From: Anaeromassilibacillus sp. An200
GTDB taxonomy: Bacteria > Bacillota > Clostridia > Oscillospirales > Acutalibacteraceae
Length of the DNA stretch: 64,000 nucleotides
Direction of reading: 5' to 3'
Assembly (NCBI RefSeq): GCF_002160025.1
Contig: NZ_NFJU01000019.1
Location: 1 to 64,000, forward strand
Positions 43,541 to 51,449 of the stretch are shown here, piece after piece. Position 1 is the first letter of the stretch. Each line of letters opens with the position of its first letter. The notes beneath the pieces were generated by a model that did no database searches, was not told the origin of the DNA, and saw only the letters and a list, made by a program, of their open reading frames with translations. Both the position numbers and the translations under genes were made by a program.

Positions 43541-43631
43541 ATCTTCTTCCACCGCCAGATTTCTTATTGAGAAAACAGGTTCGGATGCAACACTCTTTCC
43601 ACGTGAGCGGTAAGATAAAACAGTTTGTCCA

Positions 43632-44159
43632 TTATTCCCATTCGTGACTGAGAATTCGCATCATAATAAAATCGCTGTACTCGTTGTTGTAATAGTATGC
43701 TTCCTCCATAATACCTTCCTGTTTGAATCCAATTTTCTTGTAGAATTCCAGTGCATCTGTATTCAATCCTACTACTCCAATGGAGACGCGATGCATTTTA
43801 TACTCATGAAAGGCTATATCAAGCATCATACGAATTGTTTCCGTCCCGTATCCTTTATGCTGCATCTTCGGATCGGGAATGATAATGGTAAGATCGGTTT
43901 GGTGCCATGCAGGAAACATGCGGAGAAGGCCAGTCTCACCGATAATATTACCGTTAAGATCTGTAATCGTATACCAGACCGAATCTTCCGATTTGTGGTT
44001 GACGTTAATACAAGTTTTTACCTCTTCTTCATCGGTAGGTTTCTCAAAGCCACATTGAAACATAACTTTCGGCTGATTAAACCAATAAGTAAAAAAAGGG
44101 GAATCCTCTTCTCTTTGCTCGCGCAGAATAACCCTTTTCCCTTTGATCTCTTTATTCAT
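43632..44159 (-). CDS. GNAT family N-acetyltransferase (RimJ/RimL-like)
   Basis: 175 aa. GNAT core with acetyl-CoA-binding HKGYGTETIRMMLDIAF and C-terminal NTDALEFYKKIGFKQEGI, the RimJ/RimL-SpeG branch. Substrate (protein N-terminus, polyamine or drug) cannot be assigned. It lies 91 nt upstream of the ATP-pyrophosphatase in the same direction and could be cotranscribed. A palindrome at 44189-44204 lies between its -10-like TATAAT (44219-44224) and the start. Confidence 0.88.
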   Translation of the reverse strand: MNKEIKGKRVILREQREEDSPFFTYWFNQPKVMFQCGFEKPTDEEEVKTCINVNHKSEDSVWYTITDLNGNIIGETGLLRMFPAWHQTDLTIIIPDPKMQHKGYGTETIRMMLDIAFHEYKMHRVSIGVVGLNTDALEFYKKIGFKQEGIMEEAYYYNNEYSDFIMMRILSHEWE

Positions 44160-44188
44160 GCTTTTTCATAAACCTTTCTTTTATCTTG

Positions 44189-44204
44189 ACAAATCGTCAT
44201 TTGT
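44189..44204. promoter_or_regulatory. Palindrome upstream of the GNAT gene
   Basis: ACAAAT-CGTC-ATTTGT is a perfect inverted repeat 30 bp before the start codon and just downstream of a TATAAT on the same strand, an operator-like position. The regulator is unknown; a MarR-type protein would bind a site of this kind. Confidence 0.45.
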
Positions 44205-44330
44205 TTGTTGGTTTAAATATTATAGCACAGAAATATAAATACTTCTACCACGCAGACCAGATATCGTGTGGCAAACACGCTTGTCACATCCAGCTACGCT
44301 TTTGTAAACAGCAATTTTAGCAAAAAGAAA

Positions 44331-44376
44331 CTGGATATCAGTTTTAATACTCAATTGTATCAAAACTGATATCCAG
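44331..44376 (-). terminator. Terminator of the first tRNA-Leu
   Basis: Perfect 15-bp stem (44362-44376 with 44331-44345) starting 4 nt after the tRNA end, followed on the minus strand by TTTCTTTTT. Confidence 0.85.
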
Positions 44377-44380
44377 CCTA

Positions 44381-44470
<90 letters not shown>

Positions 44471-44496
44471 TTATTCGGTTTTCTTGCAACTTTGAT

Positions 44497-44525
44497 ATAA
44501 TACCATGTTTTTTTGAGGGTGTCAA
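44497..44525 (-). promoter_or_regulatory. Promoter of tRNA-Leu copy 1
   Basis: Minus-strand TTGACA (44520-44525), 17-bp spacer, TATTAT (44497-44502), 29 bp upstream of the mature tRNA. The sequence between the -35 and the tRNA resembles the second copy. Confidence 0.75.
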
Positions 44526-44617
44526 GAGAAAAAATAAATTTCACAAATTTTCTATAAAAAACCGTACAGAGCAGGTTCTCTGCTCTGTACGGAGAAATGA
44601 AAAATGCAGGTATGACA

Positions 44618-45100
44618 TTATTTAACAATGGCAGCTTTAAGCTTGACTAAATCCTCTGTATTCGGATGGTGAAGAGCCTGATCAAAATTTTCCAGCATAG
44701 CGGTGCGGCGGGGTCCTTCCTCCATCTGTTCATAACGCGCACGAACAGACATAGGCATCTTCCCCTGACACATATAGGTCCCTGTCAGTTCAGCACCCCT
44801 TCCCAGGTTTTCTTTCACTCGATTCAAAATTTGTTCAAAGTAATCTGGCGCTCCCCCAAAACCTGCGGTACCAAATAAAAACACCTTCTGATGAGTAAGT
44901 TCCTGTAAAAACTGCGCGACAGAAGCATCGCAAGTCCCTTTGTCTGTCCAAAAGCCAACATAAATTGTTTCCGCCGTAAGGGCTTTTAAATCAGGCGTGC
45001 CAAAATAGATGCAATCCTCCTGCGGCAGGGCTTCCCGAACTGCCTCGGCCAAAAGAGCGGTATTTCCTGTATGACTGCTGTATACAACTGCGTAACTCAT
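44618..45100 (-). CDS. Flavodoxin family protein
   Basis: 160-aa FMN-binding electron carrier. The phosphate loop is VYSSHTGNTALLAEAV (residues 5-20); WTDKGTCDASVAQFL and LFGTAGFGGAPDYFEQIL are the other FMN-proximal loops, then GTYMCQGKMPMSVRARYEQM. This last pattern resembles the BilS flavodoxins linked to bilirubin reduction in gut Clostridia, but no BilR-type reductase is nearby, so the partner is open. It has GGGAGG before ATG 45100 and sits alone between two tRNA-Leu genes; it is probably read from its own weak promoter or by read-through of copy 2. Confidence 0.85.
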   Translation of the reverse strand: MSYAVVYSSHTGNTALLAEAVREALPQEDCIYFGTPDLKALTAETIYVGFWTDKGTCDASVAQFLQELTHQKVFLFGTAGFGGAPDYFEQILNRVKENLGRGAELTGTYMCQGKMPMSVRARYEQMEEGPRRTAMLENFDQALHHPNTEDLVKLKAAIVK

Positions 45101-45190
45101 GAAGCCTCCCAAATAAATTCAAACATTGTAATTTTAAACATCATTTTGTACTTTCTCTTTCACCAAGTTTCTCATTGGTAAAATAAAATG

Positions 45191-45239
45191 AACTGGACAC
45201 TAATTCAGATACCAAACGCATCAAAATCAGTGTCCAGTT
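45191..45239 (-). terminator. Terminator of the second tRNA-Leu
   Basis: Stem of 11 perfect pairs (45229-45239 with 45191-45201), extended inward on the minus strand by AAT/ATT pairs including one G-U. It starts 3 nt after the tRNA. The T-run is interrupted (CATTTTATTT). Confidence 0.7.
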
Positions 45240-45241
45240 AT

Positions 45242-45328
45242 TGGTGCGAGGGGGGGGACTTGAACCCCCATGAAGTTGCCTTCACTAGAACCTGAATCTA
45301 GCGCGTCTGCCAATTCCGCCACTCTCGC
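45242..45328 (-). tRNA. tRNA-Leu (anticodon CAG), copy 2
   Basis: 87 nt, identical to 44381-44467, including CCA. Anticodon loop TTCAGGT gives CAG. The duplication presumably raises the dose of the CUG-reading tRNA. Confidence 0.95.
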
Positions 45329-45358
45329 ATTTTTATTCGGTTTTCTTGCAGCTTTTAA

Positions 45359-45387
45359 AGAATATCATATTTTTTTATGACTGTCAA
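45359..45387 (-). promoter_or_regulatory. Promoter of tRNA-Leu copy 2
   Basis: Minus-strand TTGACA (45382-45387), 17-bp spacer, TATTCT (45359-45364). The -35, spacing and flanking A/T tracts parallel the copy 1 promoter. Confidence 0.75.
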
Positions 45388-45521
45388 GAAAAAAATGAAA
45401 AAAATCAAAAATTGCTGTAATTTGCAATTTTGCGAAGGAGCATGCTATACTTAAATTCCGCGCCAGACTTATAAACCAAAAGAAGATAAACAAATATTGT
45501 GAAGAGAAAGAAGGAGGTCCT

Positions 45522-45698
45522 ATGAAATCGAATTGTGATTACTGCTGTAACTTTGAGCAGGATTATGAGACGGGAGAAAAGAGATGTGTTATTGATTTGG
45601 ATGAAGATGAAATGTTTGACTTCATGATGCATACAACAACTGAATGCCCATATTTCCAAATGGGGGATGAATATAAAATTGTTCATAAGCAGATCTGA
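45522..45698 (+). CDS. DUF6472-like small cysteine-rich protein
   Basis: 58-aa protein in an otherwise empty stretch. It starts MKSNCDYCCNFEQDYETG, has an acidic middle (DLDEDEMFDFM) and ends ECPYFQMGDEYKIVHKQI. The CxxC pair and the CPYFxxGDEY block suggest a metal-binding knuckle and match small clostridial proteins of the DUF6472 family. A very strong AAGGAGG site lies 6 nt before the ATG. Function unknown. It points away from the tRNA-Leu genes and meets the decarboxylase gene tail to tail. Confidence 0.8.
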   Translation: MKSNCDYCCNFEQDYETGEKRCVIDLDEDEMFDFMMHTTTECPYFQMGDEYKIVHKQI

Positions 45699-45739
45699 AT
45701 AAATATGGCCGTATTCCCCATCTGCTGTTTTGGCATTTT

Positions 45740-47191
45740 TTATTCCCATACCACATCAATTTGCTGATCAAAGCTGCGGCGGGAATTGTTCAACGAGATG
45801 CCTGCTTTCTGCATAAAACAGATGCGCTCCAACAGTTTCTTATCAATTTGTTCTCCCGGAACAATCAGAGGAATTCCAGGCGGGTATGCAAAAATAGTTT
45901 CCCGGCAAATATATCCCTCCGACTGAAAAAAAGGAATGCATTTTCCTGCTTTGGACTCCGCTTCACGCAAGGACATTACCTTTACAGGAAGAGTAAAGGT
46001 AATGTCCTTGTCATATTTTTTCTTCTCTCTCCCTATCCGATCGGCTTTCAAGCTCTCCTCTTTTTCAAGGCGCAAGAACGCATGAGCCAAGCGCTGGAAA
46101 TTTTCCTTTGTGTCACATAAACTTGTCATGGCAATGACATAAAAGCTTGCGGCCATTTCTAGTTCTATTTTGTCTGTGCGGCGCAGAGACTCCATAATCT
46201 GTGGACCTGTCAGGTTTGTTCCAAAAGAACCCAGCACTATTTTCGAAGGATCCAGTGCATAGATCCCATAACGGCCCGAACATTCTTTTGCTCCCCGCCC
46301 CAATAAGCAAAAGTAAGAGAGGTTTCGCATCTCCCTTTCAAATTGTTCCAGTTTTTCCCTGTAAAGTGAAAAGGCTTCCCTTCCGTGATCCCATAAAAAC
46401 TGAACACAGCGATCCATGGATGCCAGCAACAAATAGGAAGGACTGCTGGTTTCATAGATAGACAGTTGGCGTTCTACCGCACCGGCCTGCACGAGATGAT
46501 TGTTTAGATGCAGAACTGCTGTTTGAGTCAGGCTGGGAAGTGTTTTATGCAGACTTTGTACAACGAGATCCGCCCCACACTGTATCGCACTTTGGGGGAA
46601 ACCGGGTGCAAGACCGAGATGAGCTCCATGTGCCTCATCCACAAAAAGTGGGATTCCTTTTGCATGCACAATGTCTGCGATTGCTTTTACATCAGAGAGA
46701 ACTCCTTCGTAGGTTGGAGAGGTGATGGCAACAAGCTTAACATTTGGATGTTTTCGTAAGGCCTCCTCCACAGATTGCGGCGTGATGCCGCCCGCTGCCT
46801 CAAAACCAGGAATCGTTTCCGGACAGAGGTAGTGCGGAAAAAGATTGTTCTGGTAGAGGGCATGATAGAGAGATTTATGACTGTTTCGTGATACAAGGAC
46901 TTCATCTCCCCACTGTGTACAGGCAGCAATGCCCGCCAGAACACCGCAGGAGCTTCCGTTGATTAGAAACCAGGTTTGCTTGGCTCCCCAAAGCGCGGCA
47001 GCGCGTTCCATAGATTCTTTCAAAATGCCCTGTGCGTTATGAAGATTGTCAAATCCGTCGATTTCCGTGATATCCAGACCATAGGGATTTTCCATTTGAA
47101 ACAAGTGAGTGTTTCTTTTATGCCCCGGCATATGCATGGGGCATATGCCGGCATCCCGGTTTTCCTGCAAAGCTTCATACAGGGATTTCAT
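45740..47191 (-). CDS. Orn/Lys/Arg decarboxylase family protein (fold type I PLP)
   Basis: 483 aa. PLP-dependent amino-acid decarboxylase family: MPGHKRNTHLF at the N-terminus, the cofactor region with VDEAHGAHLGL, and the Schiff-base lysine in VVQSLHKTLPSLTQTAVLH (SLHKT). The C-terminal domain ends with ETIFAYPPGIPLIVPGE. It is the short Firmicute form (SpeA/YaaO-like) without the N-terminal wing domain. Substrate is arginine, lysine or ornithine and cannot be fixed by eye. Product is probably a polyamine precursor. ATG 47191 has GGGGAG upstream. Confidence 0.9.
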   Translation of the reverse strand: MKSLYEALQENRDAGICPMHMPGHKRNTHLFQMENPYGLDITEIDGFDNLHNAQGILKESMERAAALWGAKQTWFLINGSSCGVLAGIAACTQWGDEVLVSRNSHKSLYHALYQNNLFPHYLCPETIPGFEAAGGITPQSVEEALRKHPNVKLVAITSPTYEGVLSDVKAIADIVHAKGIPLFVDEAHGAHLGLAPGFPQSAIQCGADLVVQSLHKTLPSLTQTAVLHLNNHLVQAGAVERQLSIYETSSPSYLLLASMDRCVQFLWDHGREAFSLYREKLEQFEREMRNLSYFCLLGRGAKECSGRYGIYALDPSKIVLGSFGTNLTGPQIMESLRRTDKIELEMAASFYVIAMTSLCDTKENFQRLAHAFLRLEKEESLKADRIGREKKKYDKDITFTLPVKVMSLREAESKAGKCIPFFQSEGYICRETIFAYPPGIPLIVPGEQIDKKLLERICFMQKAGISLNNSRRSFDQQIDVVWE

Positions 47192-47237
47192 GCATTCTTC
47201 TCCCCTTTCGTTTTTCAAAAATAAGAATTTCCAGAGA

Positions 47238-47290
47238 AAAAGGTGCGAAGCGTGCACACAGCCAAGCCTGTACACATTTCCGCACCTTTT
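47238..47290 (-). terminator. Terminator of the antiporter gene
   Basis: Outer AAAAGGTGCG/CGCACCTTTT stem (47281-47290 with 47238-47247) and an inner GTGCACA/TGTACAC stem, followed on the minus strand by TTTTTCTC. Confidence 0.8.
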
Positions 47291-47317
47291 ATAAATTCTT
47301 TTTCTTCGTACGCAGAA

Positions 47318-48607
47318 TTACCCCTTATGAGGTGTTTTTCTCCCCTCATCAAGCGCATCAAAAATTTCCTGCTTACTGTCTACATAATCCTGAAACTGTC
47401 CGGCTGTTTCATCGGAAAGCTGGCTGGGAGAGGAACCTTCATGCCGGAACGTCAGCTTCAGAAGAATCGGTGCTGCAATGGTAGTGGCCACCACCATGAG
47501 GATTACCGGAGCAAAGAAAGTATCCGACATCAAACCAAGAGCAGCTCCCTTTGACGCTACAATCAGGGCAACCTCGCCGCGTGAGACCATGCCGGAACCA
47601 ATTTGCAAACACTCCTGATTTGTCATGTGGCAAAGCTTTGCACCTAACCCGCAGCCGATAATCTTTGTCAGAACTGCTATTACCATCAACAAAACAGCAA
47701 ACAAGATGATTGTTCCTGTCATGGACGGGAGAGATACTTTCAAGCCGATGCTTGCAAAGAAAATCGGAGAAAGCAGAATATAGGACAAAGTATCAAAACG
47801 TGCTGCAATATACTTCGTACGCTGTGTGTTGGAAATCAAAACGCCCGCGATATAAGCGCCTGTGATGTCGGCAACGCCGAAAAAGCTTTCTGCACAATAA
47901 GCAAGGAACAGACAGAATACAAATGCGATGATTACGAAACGGCGCATGTCTTTCTGATATCTCGCCTGAAACTTATTGAAGAGACGGTAAAAGACATAGC
48001 CTGCTCCAAGAGAAAGGATGAAGAATGCTACGATCTTAATCAGCACCATAGCAATGTTCACCGTAGGATCCGCAAGGCTTGTAATAATGGTAAGGGCAAT
48101 AATTCCCAAAATATCATCAATAACCGCTGCACCCAGGATTGCATTGCCGGCTCGGGTGTTCAGCTTCCCCATTTCCTTGAGGGTCTCCACCGAAATACTG
48201 ACGGAAGTTGCCGTGAGGATAACGCCTACAAAGATATTTTGCAGGATCACCATATTGTCTGGTGTGCCGTCTGTGGGATGATTAAAGAAATATGTCAGAG
48301 CAAAACCGCCTATCAGAGGAACGACCACACCAATCAAAGCAATGACAAAGGAAGCTTTGCCCGTCTTTTTCAATTCCTTGATATCTGTTTCAAGACCGGC
48401 TGTAAACATTAAAATGATAACGCCAAGCTCAGCCATCTGTGTGATAAACTCCGTCTCAGTCAGCACATTCAGCATGGCTGGACCAAGAACCAGGCCTGCC
48501 AGCAGAGCTCCCACCACCTGAGGCATTTTAAAGCGCTTTGTAACAAGGCCAAGCACCTTGGTGCTCAGGAGGATCAAGGAAAGGTCCAACAAAAAATGGT
48601 ATGACAT
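47318..48607 (-). CDS. CPA2 family cation:proton antiporter
   Basis: 429-aa polytopic membrane protein of the KefB/NapA family, exchanging Na+ or K+ for H+. About 12 helices are visible from residue 5 to 385. The ion-binding pair of aspartates is in GAAVIDDILGIIAL, and TATSVSISVETL and SRGEVALIVASKG are typical. A short acidic cytosolic tail follows, with no RCK/TrkA-N domain. It has a 5' leader of about 150 nt with a structured element (48711-48752). Confidence 0.92.
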   Translation of the reverse strand: MSYHFLLDLSLILLSTKVLGLVTKRFKMPQVVGALLAGLVLGPAMLNVLTETEFITQMAELGVIILMFTAGLETDIKELKKTGKASFVIALIGVVVPLIGGFALTYFFNHPTDGTPDNMVILQNIFVGVILTATSVSISVETLKEMGKLNTRAGNAILGAAVIDDILGIIALTIITSLADPTVNIAMVLIKIVAFFILSLGAGYVFYRLFNKFQARYQKDMRRFVIIAFVFCLFLAYCAESFFGVADITGAYIAGVLISNTQRTKYIAARFDTLSYILLSPIFFASIGLKVSLPSMTGTIILFAVLLMVIAVLTKIIGCGLGAKLCHMTNQECLQIGSGMVSRGEVALIVASKGAALGLMSDTFFAPVILMVVATTIAAPILLKLTFRHEGSSPSQLSDETAGQFQDYVDSKQEIFDALDEGRKTPHKG

Positions 48608-48710
48608 ATAGCTTTCTCTCCATCAATCTGCTTCGCGGTATTTTTGAAAACGCAAAAGCTTTTCTGAACGATTCTTCTGTGTTTTCAAGAACACCCGAAA
48701 AAATTTACTG

Positions 48711-48752
48711 GCGCGAAAGCAGAAATCTGTGATTTCATAAGGCTAATCGCGC
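48711..48752 (-). promoter_or_regulatory. Structured element in the antiporter leader
   Basis: Three nested helices pair on the minus-strand RNA: GCGCGA/TCGCGC outer (48747-48752 with 48711-48716), AGC/GCT middle and GAAATC/GATTTC inner around a 3-nt loop, with asymmetric internal loops. It starts about 15 nt after the predicted transcription start. It does not match the ydaO or other riboswitch consensus I know. Confidence 0.4.
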
Positions 48753-48767
48753 TATTTTGACTGTTAG

Positions 48768-48796
48768 ATTATAAGCTTTTGTCATAAATTTAGCAA
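48768..48796 (-). promoter_or_regulatory. Promoter of the antiporter gene
   Basis: Minus-strand TTGCTA (48791-48796), 17-bp spacer, TATAAT (48768-48773), giving a leader of about 150 nt. Confidence 0.65.
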
Positions 48797-48862
48797 TGTC
48801 TATATTTTCTAAAACACTATTTGACAAAAGACAGAATATTGTATATGTTTTTCTTTTGGCTT

Positions 48863-51211
48863 TTACGTTTTCTCTGCCCAGAACTCTTGTAGAAGCAATA
48901 CCATTTCTTCTGCTTTCCGCACGCGATGCAGCATATCCCAATGCGGAGGAAAAAGGCAGCGATAGTTTGGCTGAGAAAAACGTGAATCAATCAAAAGAAC
49001 TGCGCCTTTCTCTGTCTCTGAGCGGATTACCCGCCCTGCTGCCTGCATTACCTTGTTCATGCCCGGAAAACGATAAGCAAACGAAAAGCCATCTCCTCTC
49101 TCCTGCTCATAATATTCTCTCAGCAGTTCCTGCCTTTGATTGACCTGCGGCAGCCCAACCCCCACTATCACTGCACCAACCAAACGATCCCCATAAAAAT
49201 CAATCCCTTCCGAAAAGATTCCTCCCATTACACAAAATCCCAGAAGGGCTTTCGAGTTTTCTTCTGAAAAAAGAGATAAAAAGCTTTCCCTCTCCCTTTC
49301 TTCCATGTTTCTGCCCTGACAAACAATTTGCAAATCCGGAAATTTTTCTTCCACCAAGCTTTTTGCTTGTTCCATATATTGGTAGGATGGAAAGTACGCA
49401 ATGCAGTTTCCCTTTCCCGCTTTGGCAAAGGTTCCTATCATTTGCGCAACCTCCGGCAGACTCCTTTGTCGATCCACATAACGTGTGCTGATTTGATCCG
49501 CTAGCAGCAACAGCAGATTCTCTTTGGGAAAAGGAGATGGTACAGAAAGTGTCCTGGCATCGTCTCCCCCACCCAGAACGGAAACAAAGTATGGCAGGGG
49601 GGAAAGTGTGGCCGAAAAAAGAATGGACGCCCTTCCCTTACTCATGGATTCATCCAAAAAACGTGCGGAATCACGGCAGAACAGACGAATCATAACCTCA
49701 CTTTTGCGATGCTGAAGCTGTGTGATATATTCCGGCCCATACAATTCTGAAATTCGCAGAAAGAAACGCACATCAAACCATAGTGGAAGAAGCTGTCTGC
49801 GCAAAGGATGTTCCCGATGCATCTCCAACCATTCCTCGCATCTAACGGAAAATCGATGCAGCGCACGCAGAAATTCCTGCGGAATTTCTGCGCTTTCCGC
49901 TTGCCCGGTCTCTCCGCACAGAGGACGAAGTGCCAGCATGGCGGTATTCAGAGAGGCCAGCATCTTCCCTATCGTTTTTTCCTGTTTGCCAATCTCTTTT
50001 TTCAATGCCAAAACATTGGATTTGCATAACTCCGCCGTATACATATCCCGTCCGCGTTCCGGAAGATTATGCGCTTCATCAATCAGAAAAGTAAAATTCG
50101 TTTTTTCCTCTGCAAAGTATCGTTTAAGGCTTGCTACCGGATCAAACAGATAATTATAGTCACAAATAACGGTATCGCACCATTCAGACAGATCCAGCGA
50201 GAGCTCAAAAGGACAAACCTGGTGAAGTTCTGCTGCTCGTTCCAGTTTTTCGCGATCGAAATGATCTGTTTGCGTCAAAAGCTCATACAACGCTTTATTC
50301 ACACGATCAAAATGTCCGGCAGTCCGAGGGCATGAATCTGGTGTACATTCCGGCGACTCCTGGCAGCAGATTTTTTCTTTGGCTGTCAAAACAATACTTT
50401 TCAAACGCAGACCTTTTTGCCGCATTACTGTAAGGGCGTCCGCCGCAGCCTGACGTGTGACAGTTTTGGCCGTTAAATAAAAAATGCGGCTTGTCAATTC
50501 TTCCCCCATCGCCTTGATAGAAGGAAAGAGTGTGGAAATGGTTTTTCCTACACCGGTGGGCGCTTGACAAAACAGACGTTTTTCATCTCGGATTGCCCGA
50601 TAAACTGCGGCCGCCAAAGCACGCTGTCCTTTTCTGTATTCTGCAAACGGAAAGGACATGGACTGAATCGTTTCCTTTCGCAGCTGATCCCATTCCATGC
50701 GAAAACGAGCCCAGGGAGCGTACTGAGCAAGCAGTTCCTGATAAAAGTCGGAAAGCTGAGCAGCAGAAAAGGTACGCGTCAGACGACGCAGCTCCTGTGT
50801 TTCTGTTTGACAATAGGTGAGACGGACCGAAACCGAGTCGCATTCCCTCGAAACAGCATAGAAATGGGCGTAGCACATAGCCTGTGCCCAATGTACTTCC
50901 ACACCGTCTGGCGGAAGGCTGGCAAGCGGCATGGAAAGGGTTTTGATTTCGTCAACGACGGGAAGGCCGTTTTCTTCAAAGATACCGTCCGCTCTTCCCT
51001 CCACACGAAAACAAAGTTCTTCCCAATTTTCCTGATGCGAGAAAAAGACCTCCGCTTGGTATCCCTCTCCAGCTTCTTTTTGCAGGCGGCGATGAATTTT
51101 CGCACCCTCCGCTGCTTTTTCCAGCGCATTTCCTCCGGATCCGCTTTCCAGATTTCCGCTGCGCAGAAGGAATTCCACAAGCCTTCGCGCAGAAAGCCTG
51201 ATTTCCTCCAT
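48863..51211 (-). CDS. XPD/DinG-type helicase with N-terminal PD-(D/E)XK nuclease domain
   Basis: 782 aa. Residues about 1-185 form a RecB/Cas4-like nuclease: VEGRADGIFEENGLPVVDEIKTL-type motif (Asp...Glu-x-Lys, read as GRADGIF and VVDEIKT). The helicase follows: Walker A CQAPTGVGKTISTLFP (near 220), an Fe-S region with CC, C, C (ICCQESPECTPDSC) and later VCPFELSLDL...CDYNYLFDP, DEAH box LIDEAHNLPERG, and motif VI near MQAAGRVIRSETEKG. XPD-type enzymes unwind 5'-3'. ATG 51211 has GGAGG 8 nt upstream. A DNA repair role is inferred. Confidence 0.9.
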   Translation of the reverse strand: MEEIRLSARRLVEFLLRSGNLESGSGGNALEKAAEGAKIHRRLQKEAGEGYQAEVFFSHQENWEELCFRVEGRADGIFEENGLPVVDEIKTLSMPLASLPPDGVEVHWAQAMCYAHFYAVSRECDSVSVRLTYCQTETQELRRLTRTFSAAQLSDFYQELLAQYAPWARFRMEWDQLRKETIQSMSFPFAEYRKGQRALAAAVYRAIRDEKRLFCQAPTGVGKTISTLFPSIKAMGEELTSRIFYLTAKTVTRQAAADALTVMRQKGLRLKSIVLTAKEKICCQESPECTPDSCPRTAGHFDRVNKALYELLTQTDHFDREKLERAAELHQVCPFELSLDLSEWCDTVICDYNYLFDPVASLKRYFAEEKTNFTFLIDEAHNLPERGRDMYTAELCKSNVLALKKEIGKQEKTIGKMLASLNTAMLALRPLCGETGQAESAEIPQEFLRALHRFSVRCEEWLEMHREHPLRRQLLPLWFDVRFFLRISELYGPEYITQLQHRKSEVMIRLFCRDSARFLDESMSKGRASILFSATLSPLPYFVSVLGGGDDARTLSVPSPFPKENLLLLLADQISTRYVDRQRSLPEVAQMIGTFAKAGKGNCIAYFPSYQYMEQAKSLVEEKFPDLQIVCQGRNMEERERESFLSLFSEENSKALLGFCVMGGIFSEGIDFYGDRLVGAVIVGVGLPQVNQRQELLREYYEQERGDGFSFAYRFPGMNKVMQAAGRVIRSETEKGAVLLIDSRFSQPNYRCLFPPHWDMLHRVRKAEEMVLLLQEFWAEKT

Positions 51212-51292
51212 CGTCCACACCTCCCGCATTTTTTACCAGTATAGCACAAAAAACAGATGCCTGCCGAGAGAAAATTTTTTGAATGGAATCTG

Positions 51293-51321
51293 TTGTATTC
51301 CTTCTATAAATTTACTATAAT
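51293..51321 (+). promoter_or_regulatory. Promoter of the DUF1846 gene
   Basis: TTGTAT (51293-51298), 17-bp spacer, TATAAT (51316-51321), 128 bp before the start codon, leaving a leader of about 120 nt. Confidence 0.7.
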
Positions 51322-51370
51322 ATTGCTATATCAATATGTCATGAGGCTTTTCGACAAATGAAACAGGCGT

Positions 51371-51420
51371 GAACCAGCGGCGTCGGGCCAGAAGGCCCGC
51401 AGGTTCCGCCGTTTTCTTTT
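51371..51420 (+). promoter_or_regulatory. Terminator-like leader element before DUF1846
   Basis: CGGGCC-AGAA-GGCCCG is a tight hairpin (51384-51399). Outside it CGGCG (51378-51382) can pair with CGCCG (51407-51411), giving a terminator followed by TTTTCTTTT. Alternatively GAACC (51371-51375) pairs with GGTTC (51402-51406); the two outer pairings cross, so they are exclusive or a pseudoknot. This is the logic of an attenuator or riboswitch, class unknown. Confidence 0.55.
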
Positions 51421-51449
51421 GCAGGGAAACCGGAAAGATGGAGGGACGC

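Noticed and set aside
48735-48941. Small frames on both strands between the antiporter and the helicase
   Set aside because: No ribosome sites; one overlaps the antiporter promoter and the other is antisense to the helicase C-terminus.
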